In this document: positions 35,125 to 43,293 of the stretch, piece by piece | How positions within the stretch are numbered: position 1 is the first letter of the stretch | How the letters are laid out: the number at the start of each line of letters is the position of its first letter | Origin: Catenulispora sp. GP43 | GTDB taxonomy: Bacteria > Actinomycetota > Actinomycetes > Streptomycetales > Catenulisporaceae | Assembly: GCF_041260665.1 (NCBI RefSeq) | Contig: NZ_JBGCCT010000021.1 | Location: forward strand, 1-64,000 | DNA: 64,000 bases | Direction: 5' to 3' | Position numbers and translations under genes: made by a program | Notes under the pieces: generated by a model | What the model saw: only the letters and a program-made list of their open reading frames with translations | What the model was told of the DNA's origin: nothing | The model's database searches: none

Positions 35125-35139
35125 GCGGATGCACGTGCA
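35125..35139 (-). promoter_or_regulatory. TGCACGTGCA operator candidate, ATPase gene
   Basis: GCGGATGCACGTGCA, the exact inverse of the copy at 34103-34117, 71 bp upstream of the ATPase ATG, followed by a further T that extends the palindrome to ATGCACGTGCAT. Confidence 0.6.
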
Positions 35140-35357
35140 TGCTACAGCGTAGACGGCGCGCGCAGGGTCTCGGATGGGCAAAGACTTCGCCTATTTGATT
35201 CAGGGTCCTGTGGCACGCTGCCGGGAGTCCCGACAGCGGGAACGACCTAGGCTCGCGGTGTTCACAAGCGGACGCCCGAGTGGCACAATCGGCAGCTGAT
35301 CCACCGCCCGGCACCTGCGAAACGCAGGGTCTGGGCCTCAGATGGAGCGAGGAAGCA

Positions 35358-36248
35358 ATGAGTGGGCCCCACACCGCTGATCCCGAGTCCGAGCCGCCGC
35401 GCTCGGGCGGCGCGACGGTGCGCCGGATCATGCTCGGCTCGCAACTGCGGCGCCTGCGCGAGGCCGCGGGGATCACCCGGGAAACCGCCGGCTGGGAGAT
35501 CCGCTCGTCGGAGTCCAAGATCAGCCGTCTGGAACTGGGCCGGGTCGGCTTCAAGATGCGCGACGTGGAGGACCTGCTGACGCTCTACGGCGTCACCGAT
35601 CCCGGCGCCCGCGAACCGTTCCTGTCGATGGCCAAGGCCGCGAACGCGACCACCTGGTGGCACGGCTACCACGACGTCCTGCCGAGCTGGTTCGCCGGCT
35701 ACATCGGCCTGGAGGAGTCGGCCTCGCTGATCCGCACCTACGAGGTGCAGTACATACCGGGCCTGCTGCAGACCGCTGATTACATGCGTGCGGTGATGGC
35801 CGGCCGCGGTGTCTACGACAGCGACTCCGAGCGCCGCGTCCAGGTCCGGCTGGAGCGCCAGAACGTGCTGCTGCGCGAGCAGGACGCGCCGCGGCTGTGG
35901 GCCGTGGTCGACGAGGCCGCGCTGCGCCGTCCGGTCGGCAGCCCGGAGATCATGCGCCAGCAGCTGTCCCACCTGCTGGAGATGATGGAGCGCCCGAACG
36001 TCACGGTGCAGGTGCTGCCCTTCCAGTCCGGCGCGCACGCCGCCGAGGCCGGGGCGTTCACCATCCTGCGCTTCGCCGAGCCGGACCTGCCCGACGTGGT
36101 CTACCTGGAGCACCTGGCGGGCGCGCTCTACCTGGACAAACGCGATGACGTCGACGTCTACCTGCAGGTGATAGAGCGGATCAGCGTGACCGCGCTGACC
36201 CCGGCGCTCACCGCCGAGGCGCTGGCCAAGCTGATCAAGGACTTCTGA
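35358..36248 (+). CDS. HTH_31/DUF5753 transcriptional regulator
   Basis: 296 aa from an ATG with GAGG 7 nt before it. Helix-turn-helix at ~30-75 (LRRLREAAGITRETAGWEI, SSESKISRLELGRVGF), then DUF5753 (~110-290) with EESASLIRTYEVQYIPGLLQTADYMRA, VVDEAALRRPVGSPEIMRQQL and NVTVQVLPF. This is the classic regulator that works with DUF397 proteins in Streptomyces development (WhiJ-like). Divergent from the ATPase gene. An upstream in-frame GTG (35280) overlaps no ribosome binding site and is rejected. Confidence 0.9.
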   Translation: MSGPHTADPESEPPRSGGATVRRIMLGSQLRRLREAAGITRETAGWEIRSSESKISRLELGRVGFKMRDVEDLLTLYGVTDPGAREPFLSMAKAANATTWWHGYHDVLPSWFAGYIGLEESASLIRTYEVQYIPGLLQTADYMRAVMAGRGVYDSDSERRVQVRLERQNVLLREQDAPRLWAVVDEAALRRPVGSPEIMRQQLSHLLEMMERPNVTVQVLPFQSGAHAAEAGAFTILRFAEPDLPDVVYLEHLAGALYLDKRDDVDVYLQVIERISVTALTPALTAEALAKLIKDF

Positions 36249-36270
36249 GGCTGCCCGGAAGGCTGCCGGC

Positions 36271-36286
36271 TTCTTAAGGTTCTTAA
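36271..36286 (+). promoter_or_regulatory. Direct repeat TTCTTAA, 9-bp period
   Basis: TTCTTAA occurs at 36271 and again at 36280, 33 bp before the -10 hexamer of the membrane protein gene. An activator site on one face of the helix is possible. Confidence 0.35.
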
Positions 36287-36318
36287 TCAGGTATCTGTAC
36301 TCGAACATCCAAAACGGA

Positions 36319-36324
36319 TACGTT
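36319..36324 (+). promoter_or_regulatory. -10 hexamer TACGTT, leaderless start
   Basis: TACGTT, 7 nt before the ATG at 36332, with no ribosome binding site. Identical in hexamer and spacing to the rnhB start. Confidence 0.5.
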
Positions 36325-36331
36325 CGTAGCC

Positions 36332-38686
36332 ATGCCTGACAGGGGAGACGAACGGGGGCGTGGCGGCACACGGACACTGGTGACCGGCATTCTGGCCGGC
36401 ACCGAATGGCTCCCCGCCACCAACCCGCAGGAGGCGACTCAGACCGCCCGCGACGCCCGGGATCTGGCAGTGCGGCTGCGGCCGGTGCTGTCCAAGCTGG
36501 CGCAGGCCCCGCGCGGCGGACGCCGCCGCGATCTGGAGTGGCTGCCGGCCGTCGAGCAGCTGGCCGTGGACGCGCAGTACTTCGCCTCGTGGTGGCTGCC
36601 GAGGCTTGAGGGCAAGTCGGCGCAGTCCTGGCCGTCGTGGTCCGCCGACGGATACGCGGACTGGGTGAAACGGCTCGACGCGCAGCGTCTGCGGACCCTG
36701 GAGATGGTCGAGGGAACGGCCCCGGTGACGCGGATCGCGTCGGTCACGCAACTGCGGCGCGGCAAGAGCCAGGCCGCGGAGCCCGAGACAGAGGCCGTGG
36801 AAGCCCCGCAGAGCCCGCCGCCCGGCGTCGAGAGCGCCGGGGAGCCCCACTCCCCCGCGCGCCATGCCCGAGGCGCGTCGTACACCGCTGAGGCCGCTGT
36901 GGCCGCCGAGACCGCTGAGGCCGCCGGCAGGGGCGAGGAGGAGCGCTCGGCGCGGATCACGCCGTTGCGCGGGCCCGGCGCGGCCCTCGTGGACGCGGCG
37001 CTCATGGACATGGCCGAGTCTGACCGGTCGGCCGACGAGACGCACATATCGAGGGCGACGCCGGTTTCGGCTCCTGACACGCGCGCTCCGGCGGAGCCGG
37101 AACTGCCGCGGGTGCCGCGGACGCCGCCGAATCAAGGCCCGGTCAGCGACGACCCGGACACCACGCACATCCAGCGGCCGCCGGTGGACAGTGTGCCGGC
37201 CCGATTCGACGATCTGGCCTCGGGAGCCGCAGGAGCCGCAGAAACGTCGGCCGCCTCGGACGGCTTGGACGCTGCCGCGCCGCGCGTGCCGCGGACCCCG
37301 CCGAATCAGGGCCCGCTCGATACCCATACCGACGCCGATGCCGATGCCGACGCGGGCGTCGGTGCGGACATCCTGCAGATCCCCCGGACCCCGCCCAACA
37401 GCGGCCCCGCGGGCGCCGGCGCCGACGGGCCGCGCGCCCCGCGCGCGCCGATCGTCAGCCTGGTCGGCGACGACGACGGGCCGCGGGTCCCCCGGACGCC
37501 GCCGAACTCCGGTCCAGCTGACGACGCCCTGGCCGCCGAGGACGACGCGGACGCGACGCACATCTCGCTGGCTCCGGTGGCTCCGGTGGCTCCCGTGGCT
37601 CCCGTGGCTCCGGCCGCTCGGAAGAGCCCGGCGACTCCGAAAAGCCCGGGCACGGCTGCTCCGAAAACCCCTGGGGCTCCGAAAGCCCCGGCCGCTCCGG
37701 CCGCGCTCGCGACCGGCGCGGAAGAGCAGACGCGGCCGTTGTTCCGTCCCGAGCCGCCGCCCGCCCCGCCGCCGTCGATCTCCGCGGCTCCCGCCCCGGC
37801 GGCGGCCGCCCTGGCTTCGTCCTCGGCCGGTTCGGCGGGCGCGGGCAGCGGTTCCGGCGGCAGCGTCGGCCTCGGCCTGTTCGACTCCGACGTCTCCGGC
37901 TACGACGAGTTCGAGAACTTCCAGCCCGGCGACGACCTTCCGCCGCCGGTGTTCCCGCTGACCGAGCCGGTCGAGCCGGTGGACCGCGGGCGCATCGTGC
38001 GGTACGCGGCGGCCGCTGTGGTGCTGGCTGCGTTGTGCGTGGTGGCCTTCGTCGGGCTCACACAGAAGAACTCGAACACCAAGACCGCCGTCTCGACGCC
38101 GGCGAAGAGCTCCAGCAGTCCGTCCTCGGCCGCGACCAGTGGCGCCTCGCCGAGTTCGGCCGCCCCCGGGGCCGTGACGGCGCCGACCGCGACTGACACT
38201 CCCCCGGCCTCCTCGACCGCCCCGAAGCCGCCGACGAGCTCCGCACCGAAGCCGAGCGCGCCTTCGAGCACGGCCCCGCAGACCAGTTCCGCGCCGCACA
38301 GCTCGGCGGCTCCTCCGCCCCCGCCGCAGAGCACGCACCAGCAGCCCCCGTCCGGCGGCGGTGTCAGGTCCCTGAATGTTTCGTCACTGGCCCCGGACGC
38401 GACCGGGAGCTTCAACTACGTCGCGCACGTACACGTCACGACGAGCGGGACCGGGTCGGTGACGGTCACCGTGACGTTCGCCGGGACGTCGTCCTCCGGC
38501 TCGCCGGGGTCCACCGGGGCGCAGAGCGAGTCGTTCACGCTGTCGGGCAAGACGTCGTACGACATCGATCCGCAGTTGGACGTGCACGGCATGTGCACGG
38601 GATCCGGCGAACAACCGTACATCGACGCGGTCGCGAGCGCGTCGGGAGCGAGTTCGTCGGTGGCTTACTCCAGCTCACCATGCTGA
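36332..38686 (+). CDS. One-pass membrane protein with repeated Thr-Pro and Thr-His-Ile motifs
   Basis: 784 aa, not recognised. Residues 1-~150 form a folded cytoplasmic domain (ILAGTEWLPATNPQEATQTA, EWLPAVEQLAVDAQYFASWW). A disordered arm (~150-545) holds four copies of (V/I)PRTPPN(Q/S)GP near 258, 317, 348 and 384, and three of D-(E/T/A)-THI near 235, 276 and 407. One membrane helix (~553-575) leads to an external Ser/Thr/Pro stalk and a C-terminal beta-rich domain with two Cys (~690-784). The layout suggests a phosphorylated envelope receptor or anchor. Adjacent to the DUF5753 regulator on the same strand, 83 bp away. Confidence 0.8.
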   Translation: MPDRGDERGRGGTRTLVTGILAGTEWLPATNPQEATQTARDARDLAVRLRPVLSKLAQAPRGGRRRDLEWLPAVEQLAVDAQYFASWWLPRLEGKSAQSWPSWSADGYADWVKRLDAQRLRTLEMVEGTAPVTRIASVTQLRRGKSQAAEPETEAVEAPQSPPPGVESAGEPHSPARHARGASYTAEAAVAAETAEAAGRGEEERSARITPLRGPGAALVDAALMDMAESDRSADETHISRATPVSAPDTRAPAEPELPRVPRTPPNQGPVSDDPDTTHIQRPPVDSVPARFDDLASGAAGAAETSAASDGLDAAAPRVPRTPPNQGPLDTHTDADADADAGVGADILQIPRTPPNSGPAGAGADGPRAPRAPIVSLVGDDDGPRVPRTPPNSGPADDALAAEDDADATHISLAPVAPVAPVAPVAPAARKSPATPKSPGTAAPKTPGAPKAPAAPAALATGAEEQTRPLFRPEPPPAPPPSISAAPAPAAAALASSSAGSAGAGSGSGGSVGLGLFDSDVSGYDEFENFQPGDDLPPPVFPLTEPVEPVDRGRIVRYAAAAVVLAALCVVAFVGLTQKNSNTKTAVSTPAKSSSSPSSAATSGASPSSAAPGAVTAPTATDTPPASSTAPKPPTSSAPKPSAPSSTAPQTSSAPHSSAAPPPPPQSTHQQPPSGGGVRSLNVSSLAPDATGSFNYVAHVHVTTSGTGSVTVTVTFAGTSSSGSPGSTGAQSESFTLSGKTSYDIDPQLDVHGMCTGSGEQPYIDAVASASGASSSVAYSSSPC

Positions 38687-39068
38687 AATCGGGCCGTTAT
38701 GGGAGAACCCCTACCGCGCCTTGAAGCGTCACCCTATAGTTCAGTGCATGGGCCAGGATGGGGGGATTGGCCTTCTGACCTTTGTGTCGGAGTTGGCCGA
38801 TCGCACCGCCGGGGTCGACGTGCGGGCGCTGAGAAGCACGCCGGAAGACTCTGTGCGGACGGGGTCGACCGGGGTCGCTGACGTGTCCCGGGCCGAAGAT
38901 CGGCGACGTTGCGGCCACCTCCCCCTGGACCACGCCCCACGCCGCCCGCACGCACCACGCGGACGGTGAACACGACGCCCTTCCGGCGTTCGCACCGGCC
39001 CCGAACCGGCCGGCCGCGCGCCTTTGGGCCGTCAGAGCAACATCCATCGCAACAGGGGGGAAACACCA
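38687..39068. other. Intergenic region
   Basis: 382 bp. Short frames on both strands lack the codon bias and start signals of genes here. TATAGT at 38733-38738 could be a -10, but no partner is clear. The LuxR gene ribosome binding site is at its right end. No hairpin or repeat worth naming. Confidence 0.4.
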
Positions 39069-39308
39069 ATGAGCACCACGACCGTCGGCACCCAGCGCAC
39101 CGCCTCGCTCGACCGCCTCACGGCGCGCGAGATGGAGATCGCCCGGCTCGTCCGGGACGGACGCACCAACCGTCAGATCGCCCGCGCCCTGGGGCTGTCC
39201 ACCAAGACCGTCGAGGCGCACCTGTCGCGCATCTTCGCCAAGCTCTCGATCCCGTCCCGGACGGTGCTCGCGGTGCTGGTGACGACTGGAGAGCGCGCGG
39301 CAGCCTGA
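39069..39308 (+). CDS. Small LuxR-type HTH protein
   Basis: 79 aa from an ATG with a GGGGGGAAA ribosome binding site. The whole protein is a GerE/LuxR DNA-binding domain: LTAREMEIARLVRDGRTNRQIARALGLSTKTVEAHLSRIFAKL. No receiver or sensor domain is attached, so it is either an orphan regulator expressed as a bare HTH or works by dimerising with another protein. The targets are unknown. Confidence 0.85.
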   Translation: MSTTTVGTQRTASLDRLTAREMEIARLVRDGRTNRQIARALGLSTKTVEAHLSRIFAKLSIPSRTVLAVLVTTGERAAA

Positions 39309-39497
39309 TCCCGGGGCCGCAGAAGGGCCGCCGTGAGGCGGTGCGGGCGGCGGCTCCGAGATGATGAACGCCCTCTGGCACGGTGCGCGTCGGTACGGTT
39401 CGCGCACCGGGCCGGGGGCGTTCTGGGTTCGCCGGTTCGCCGTTCGCCGGACGTAGAGTGTTCAGGGTCGGTGGCGGTCTGCGGGGAGGACATACCG

Positions 39498-39947
39498 ATG
39501 GCTATAGCGTGCCGCTGTCTGAGGACTGAATTCCGCGCCGATCTACGCGCGAAAGGAATAGGGGCCGCAGTGCCCTGGAAGACCCGGGTGCTGTTGTACC
39601 TGGGCGCGGAGTACATCACGTACTGCTCGTACGACGCCGTCCAGGGCGTCGGCCACGGCCTGGGCGTGCTGGTGTGGGCTCTCTACATGCTCGTCTTCGG
39701 GATCGTGCTCTACGGCCCTCTGACAGCGCTGGCGGTCGTCGTCGACCGGTTCGTCCTGGCCCGGACCAGGAGCCGATGGGCCGCGCTGACCATGATCGCC
39801 CTGGCCCCGTGGCCGACGTGGTTGTTCGGCGCGGACAGCGAGACACTCCTGATCCAGCTGCCCGCTCAGCTCCTCTTCGGCTTCACGGTGTCCCTGCTTG
39901 AGTTCCAGCACCGGACGGCCGTCGCCGCTCACCGCCCGAACTCGTAG
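39498..39947 (+). CDS. Small membrane protein of unknown function
   Basis: 149 aa from the ATG at 39498 (GGGGAGGAC before it). Three to four hydrophobic segments: GLGVLVWALYMLVFGIVLYG and LTALAVVVDRFVL (~60-92), WAALTMIALAPWPTWLFG (~98-116) and IQLPAQLLFGFTVSLLEF (~120-140). The last is followed by a short basic tail. No family recognised. Its 3' end overlaps the convergent monooxygenase gene by 19 bp. Confidence 0.6.
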   Translation: MAIACRCLRTEFRADLRAKGIGAAVPWKTRVLLYLGAEYITYCSYDAVQGVGHGLGVLVWALYMLVFGIVLYGPLTALAVVVDRFVLARTRSRWAALTMIALAPWPTWLFGADSETLLIQLPAQLLFGFTVSLLEFQHRTAVAAHRPNS

Positions 39948-41485
39948 GCCCCCGCGTTCGGCTTCCGCGTCCGCAGCCAGTAGCGCCACGTGAAGCCCGG
40001 CCAGATCGTCGTGTTGCGGCCGTTCTCGTCGAGGTACCAGCTCTGGCAGCCGCCGGCGCTCCAGACCTGGGTGGTCAGGGCGCGCTGCAGGCCGGCGTTG
40101 AAGCGGCTCTGCGCCCGCGCGGTCGGGGCGACCGTCGTCGCGCGGCGCTCGTCGGCCAGGGCCAGGAGCTTCATCAGGTACTCGGCCTGGGCCTCGATCA
40201 TGAAGATGATCGAGTTGTGGCCGAGGCCGGTGTTGGGGCCCACGAGGATGAACATGTTGGGGAAGCCCGCGACGGTCATGCCGTAGTACGCCGCCATGCC
40301 GTCGGCCCAGTCCTGCTTCAGGCTGCGGCCGGCGGGGCCGCGCATGTCGATCGTGTCGAAGGCGTCGGTGACGTGGAAACCGGTGCCGTAGATGATCGCG
40401 TCGGCCTCGTGCTCGGTGCCGTCCGCGGCGATCACCGCGTTCTTGCGGACCTCGCGGATTCCCTGGTCGACGAGCGTGACGTGGTCGCGGGCGAGCGCCG
40501 GGTAGAAGTCGTTGGAGATCAGGACGCGCTTGCAGCCCATCGTGTAGTCGGGCTTGAGGCGGCGTGCGAGGTCGGGGTCGCGGATCTGGCGCTTGCGGTG
40601 CGCGTTGGCCACGCCCTCGGCGGCCTTCATGAGCTTCGGGTTCACGAAGCCCATGGCCCGCGACTCGGCGGTCAGGTAGATCAGGGTCCGGTGGGCGCGC
40701 TGGAAACCGGGCACGTTCCGGTACAGCGCCTTGGTCACACCGGAGATGTGCCGGTCGCGCTTCGGCATGATCCAGGCCGGGGTGCGCTGGAACAGCACCA
40801 CCGAGGCCGCCTGCCGTGCCACCCGGGGCAGGAACTGGATCGCCGAGGCGCCGGTGCCGATCACGGCCACGCGCTTGCCAGCCAGGTCCACGTCGTGCCG
40901 CCACTCGGCGGAGTGCCACGCGGGACCGTCGAAGTCGCCGACGCCGGGCACGTTCGGGAGCAGCGGACGGTGCAGCGGTCCCATGCCCAGAACTACATAC
41001 GAGGCGCGAATCTCAGTGTGGGCACCAGATTCGGAATTCCGGGCCCCGATCTTGACCCGCCACTCCTTCGCCGCCTCGTCCCACTCCCCGCCGTCGAACC
41101 GCACCCCGAAGTACAGGTGCTTCTCAAGCCGGTACTCGCGCACGCAGTGCCGCAGATAGTCCAGGATCTCCGGCTGGCGCGCGAACATCCGGCTCCACTT
41201 GGGGTTCAGCTCGAACGAGAACGAGTAGAGGTGCGACTGGATGTCGCAGGCCGCTCCCGGATACGTGTTCTCCCGCCAGGTCCCGCCGACGTCGTCGCCC
41301 TTCTCCAGGATCACGAAGTCGTCGCGCCCCGCCTGCTTCAGCCTGATCGCCATGCACAGCCCGGCGAACCCCGAGCCGACGATCACGTACTTCGCCCGGA
41401 CCGGCACCTGCCGGGCCGGACGGCCGCCGGTGATCGGCTCCTCCGACAGTTCCATCGGGTCCGTTTCCTCGGCCACGCGTGTCAT
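39929..41485 (-). CDS. Flavin-dependent Baeyer-Villiger-type monooxygenase
   Basis: 518 aa. FAD site VGSGFAGL (36-43), NADPH site VIGTGASA (208-215), and the type I Baeyer-Villiger fingerprint FDGPAWHSAEW (185-195), in which the usual final Pro/Asp after Trp is Arg. The C-terminal half has GFHVTDAF and GPNTGLGHNSIIFM. It should oxidise a ketone to an ester or lactone using NADPH and O2. The ATG overlaps the stop of the hydrolase gene as ATGA, and a hydrolase that opens the product ester fits as the partner. Substrate unknown; a related layout is EthA/MymA in mycobacteria. Confidence 0.9.
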   Translation of the reverse strand: MTRVAEETDPMELSEEPITGGRPARQVPVRAKYVIVGSGFAGLCMAIRLKQAGRDDFVILEKGDDVGGTWRENTYPGAACDIQSHLYSFSFELNPKWSRMFARQPEILDYLRHCVREYRLEKHLYFGVRFDGGEWDEAAKEWRVKIGARNSESGAHTEIRASYVVLGMGPLHRPLLPNVPGVGDFDGPAWHSAEWRHDVDLAGKRVAVIGTGASAIQFLPRVARQAASVVLFQRTPAWIMPKRDRHISGVTKALYRNVPGFQRAHRTLIYLTAESRAMGFVNPKLMKAAEGVANAHRKRQIRDPDLARRLKPDYTMGCKRVLISNDFYPALARDHVTLVDQGIREVRKNAVIAADGTEHEADAIIYGTGFHVTDAFDTIDMRGPAGRSLKQDWADGMAAYYGMTVAGFPNMFILVGPNTGLGHNSIIFMIEAQAEYLMKLLALADERRATTVAPTARAQSRFNAGLQRALTTQVWSAGGCQSWYLDENGRNTTIWPGFTWRYWLRTRKPNAGAYEFGR

Positions 41486-42459
41486 GCCGCGCTCTCCTCA
41501 CGCGCCCGCGCCGCCGCGACCAGCTGGATCAGCAGCGAGCTCACCACCTGGGGACGTTCCATGGGCAGCATATGCCCGGTCCCCGGGGCCACGGTCAGCC
41601 GCGCGCCGGGAATGGCGTCGGCGAGCCGGCGGGCGTGCGAGGCCGGGGTGAGCTTGTCCTTCGAGGACGCGAGGATCTCCACCTGCGCACCGGCCAGGTT
41701 CTTCAGCGCGGCGCGCTTGTCGTGCACCATCAGCGCGGGGAAGAAGCCGGCGAGCGTCGCGCTCGGGCACGTCTTCAGGATCTCGTTGCACTCCACGATC
41801 GCCGCGCGCGGCGCCTTGCGTCCGAACAGCAGCCAGCGCGTCTGCGCCACCGCGAGGAGCGAGTCTGTGGACTGCTTCGCCCGGAACGCGTCGGCTTTGC
41901 CCGGCTTGGCGGCGATCTTCCGCAGGGTGTTGATGATCGTGTTCCGCACCGGCTTGGCGACCACTTCGGGGAAGCCGAGCGTGAGCCGCGAGAGGCCGCC
42001 GCTGGAGGTGTTGGTCAGCAGCACGCCGGCCACCCGGCCGCCGGGCTGGAACAGGTCGGGCCGCTGGTCGGCCAGCGCCATCACGGTCATGCCGCCCATC
42101 GAGTGCCCGGCCAGGACCACCGGCCCGGCCGGGACCAGCTGGTCCAGCACGGCGGCCAGGTCGCGGCCGAGCTGGTCGACCGAGGGGCCGGGGCCGAAGC
42201 GCCCGGCGTCGGCGCCGGAGACGCCGGACAGCCAGGCCTCGCCCTGCGTCGAGCGTCCGTGTCCGCGCTGGTCGTAGCGCAGGATCCGGACGTCCCCGCC
42301 CTCGGCCAGCGCCTCGGCCTGGGCCCGCCAGGAGCGGGTGGACAGCGTCCAGCCGTGCGCCAGGACGAGGGTGACCGGCGCGTCGGGGGCGCCGTCCTCC
42401 TGGACGTTCAGCTCGGCGCCGTCGAAGGCGGTGACGGTGTGGAATCGCGGATCGGCCAT
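41482..42459 (-). CDS. Alpha/beta hydrolase, operon partner of the monooxygenase
   Basis: 325 aa from an ATG with GGGGCAGGGGAGC before it. HGWTLSTRSW oxyanion segment (35-44), RYDQRGHGRS, nucleophile elbow AGHSMGGMT, a helical cap (~150-235) and catalytic His in PGTGHMLPMERP. No signal peptide. Translationally coupled to the monooxygenase (ATGA). Probably hydrolyses the ester or lactone made by that enzyme. Divergent from a TetR gene and likely controlled by it. Confidence 0.88.
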   Translation of the reverse strand: MADPRFHTVTAFDGAELNVQEDGAPDAPVTLVLAHGWTLSTRSWRAQAEALAEGGDVRILRYDQRGHGRSTQGEAWLSGVSGADAGRFGPGPSVDQLGRDLAAVLDQLVPAGPVVLAGHSMGGMTVMALADQRPDLFQPGGRVAGVLLTNTSSGGLSRLTLGFPEVVAKPVRNTIINTLRKIAAKPGKADAFRAKQSTDSLLAVAQTRWLLFGRKAPRAAIVECNEILKTCPSATLAGFFPALMVHDKRAALKNLAGAQVEILASSKDKLTPASHARRLADAIPGARLTVAPGTGHMLPMERPQVVSSLLIQLVAAARAREESAA

Positions 42460-42486
42460 GCTCCCCTGCCCCTGCTCGCCGGTACT

Positions 42487-42498
42487 TACCGGCCGGTA
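42487..42498. promoter_or_regulatory. TetR operator candidate
   Basis: TACCGGCCGGTA is a perfect 12-bp palindrome in the 81-bp divergent region, with GTA and TTAC outer repeats near its ends. It is placed to control both the hydrolase-monooxygenase operon and tetR. Confidence 0.65.
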
Positions 42499-42526
42499 GC
42501 TTACTGAGAGTAGGTTCGGAAGTCGA

Positions 42527-42532
42527 TAGAGT
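42527..42532 (+). promoter_or_regulatory. -10 hexamer TAGAGT, leaderless tetR start
   Basis: TAGAGT, 8 nt before the ATG at 42541; no ribosome binding site is present. Confidence 0.5.
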
Positions 42533-42540
42533 CCGGGACC

Positions 42541-43170
42541 ATGAACGACGCCCCGCGCCGCAAGCGCGTGCCCCGCGCCGAGCGCGAGCTGCAGATCCTG
42601 GCCGCCGCCGAGGAGGTCTTCGCCGAGCGCGGGTTCCAGAACACGTCGATGGACGAGGTGTCGCTGCGTGTCGGGGTCTCCAAGCCGATGCTGTACGAGT
42701 ACTTCACCTCCAAGGAGGGACTGCTGCTGGCGTGCGTGGCGCGGATCCGCGCGGACCTGCACAGTGTGACGCTCAACGCCGTGGCCGCCGCCGAGCCGAA
42801 GGGTCCGCGGGCGGTGCTGGAGGCCGGGCTGGAGGCGTACTTCGACTTCGCCGACCGGCACGGCCGGGCCTGGGCCGTGCTACTGAACGAGTCGGTGATC
42901 GTCGCCGGCCCCGCCGAGGAGGCGATCGAGGCGATCCGCGGCCAGCAGACCCGGCTGCTGGAGGAGGTGCTCGGGCACTGGCTGCCCGGGGCGTCCCCGA
43001 CCCGGCTGGCGATCATGGCGCACGCGCTGGTCGGCGCCGGCGAGCGGGTCGCGCGCTGGCGGCTGCGGGACGGCTCGGGCATCGGGCCGCGGGAGACGGC
43101 GGTCCTGCTGGCCGACGCGTTCTGGCCGGGTTTCGCCGAGATCGAGGCGGCGGCGAAGCCACGGTCGTGA
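42541..43170 (+). CDS. TetR family transcriptional regulator
   Basis: 209 aa. HTH TSMDEVSLRVGVSKPMLYEYFTSKEGLLLAC (about 35-65), followed by a helical ligand-binding domain with GLEAYFDFADRHGRAWAVLL. Divergent from the hydrolase-monooxygenase operon across a 12-bp palindrome, so it is probably the repressor of that operon. The inducer is likely the monooxygenase substrate, as with EthR and EthA. Confidence 0.9.
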   Translation: MNDAPRRKRVPRAERELQILAAAEEVFAERGFQNTSMDEVSLRVGVSKPMLYEYFTSKEGLLLACVARIRADLHSVTLNAVAAAEPKGPRAVLEAGLEAYFDFADRHGRAWAVLLNESVIVAGPAEEAIEAIRGQQTRLLEEVLGHWLPGASPTRLAIMAHALVGAGERVARWRLRDGSGIGPRETAVLLADAFWPGFAEIEAAAKPRS

Positions 43171-43293
43171 GGGCCGGCGGGGCCCGGGGCGGCGCCCGGC
43201 CGACAGCTCATAAACCCAGCGTGACCAGGCGAGCACCGTAGGAGAAACGTTCGTCCGAAAGGTGAACTCTGGGCGTCCTGGATAGGTACTCTC

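Noticed and set aside
35264-35330. tRNA-like sequence (CGAGTGGCACAATCGGCAG resembling a D-arm)
   Set aside because: No matching acceptor stem, anticodon arm or TTCGA T-loop follows; it is the leader of the DUF5753 gene.
38721-38969. 82-codon plus-strand frame in the gap before the LuxR gene
   Set aside because: No ribosome binding site, no protein-like hydrophobic pattern, and Arg/His-rich end.
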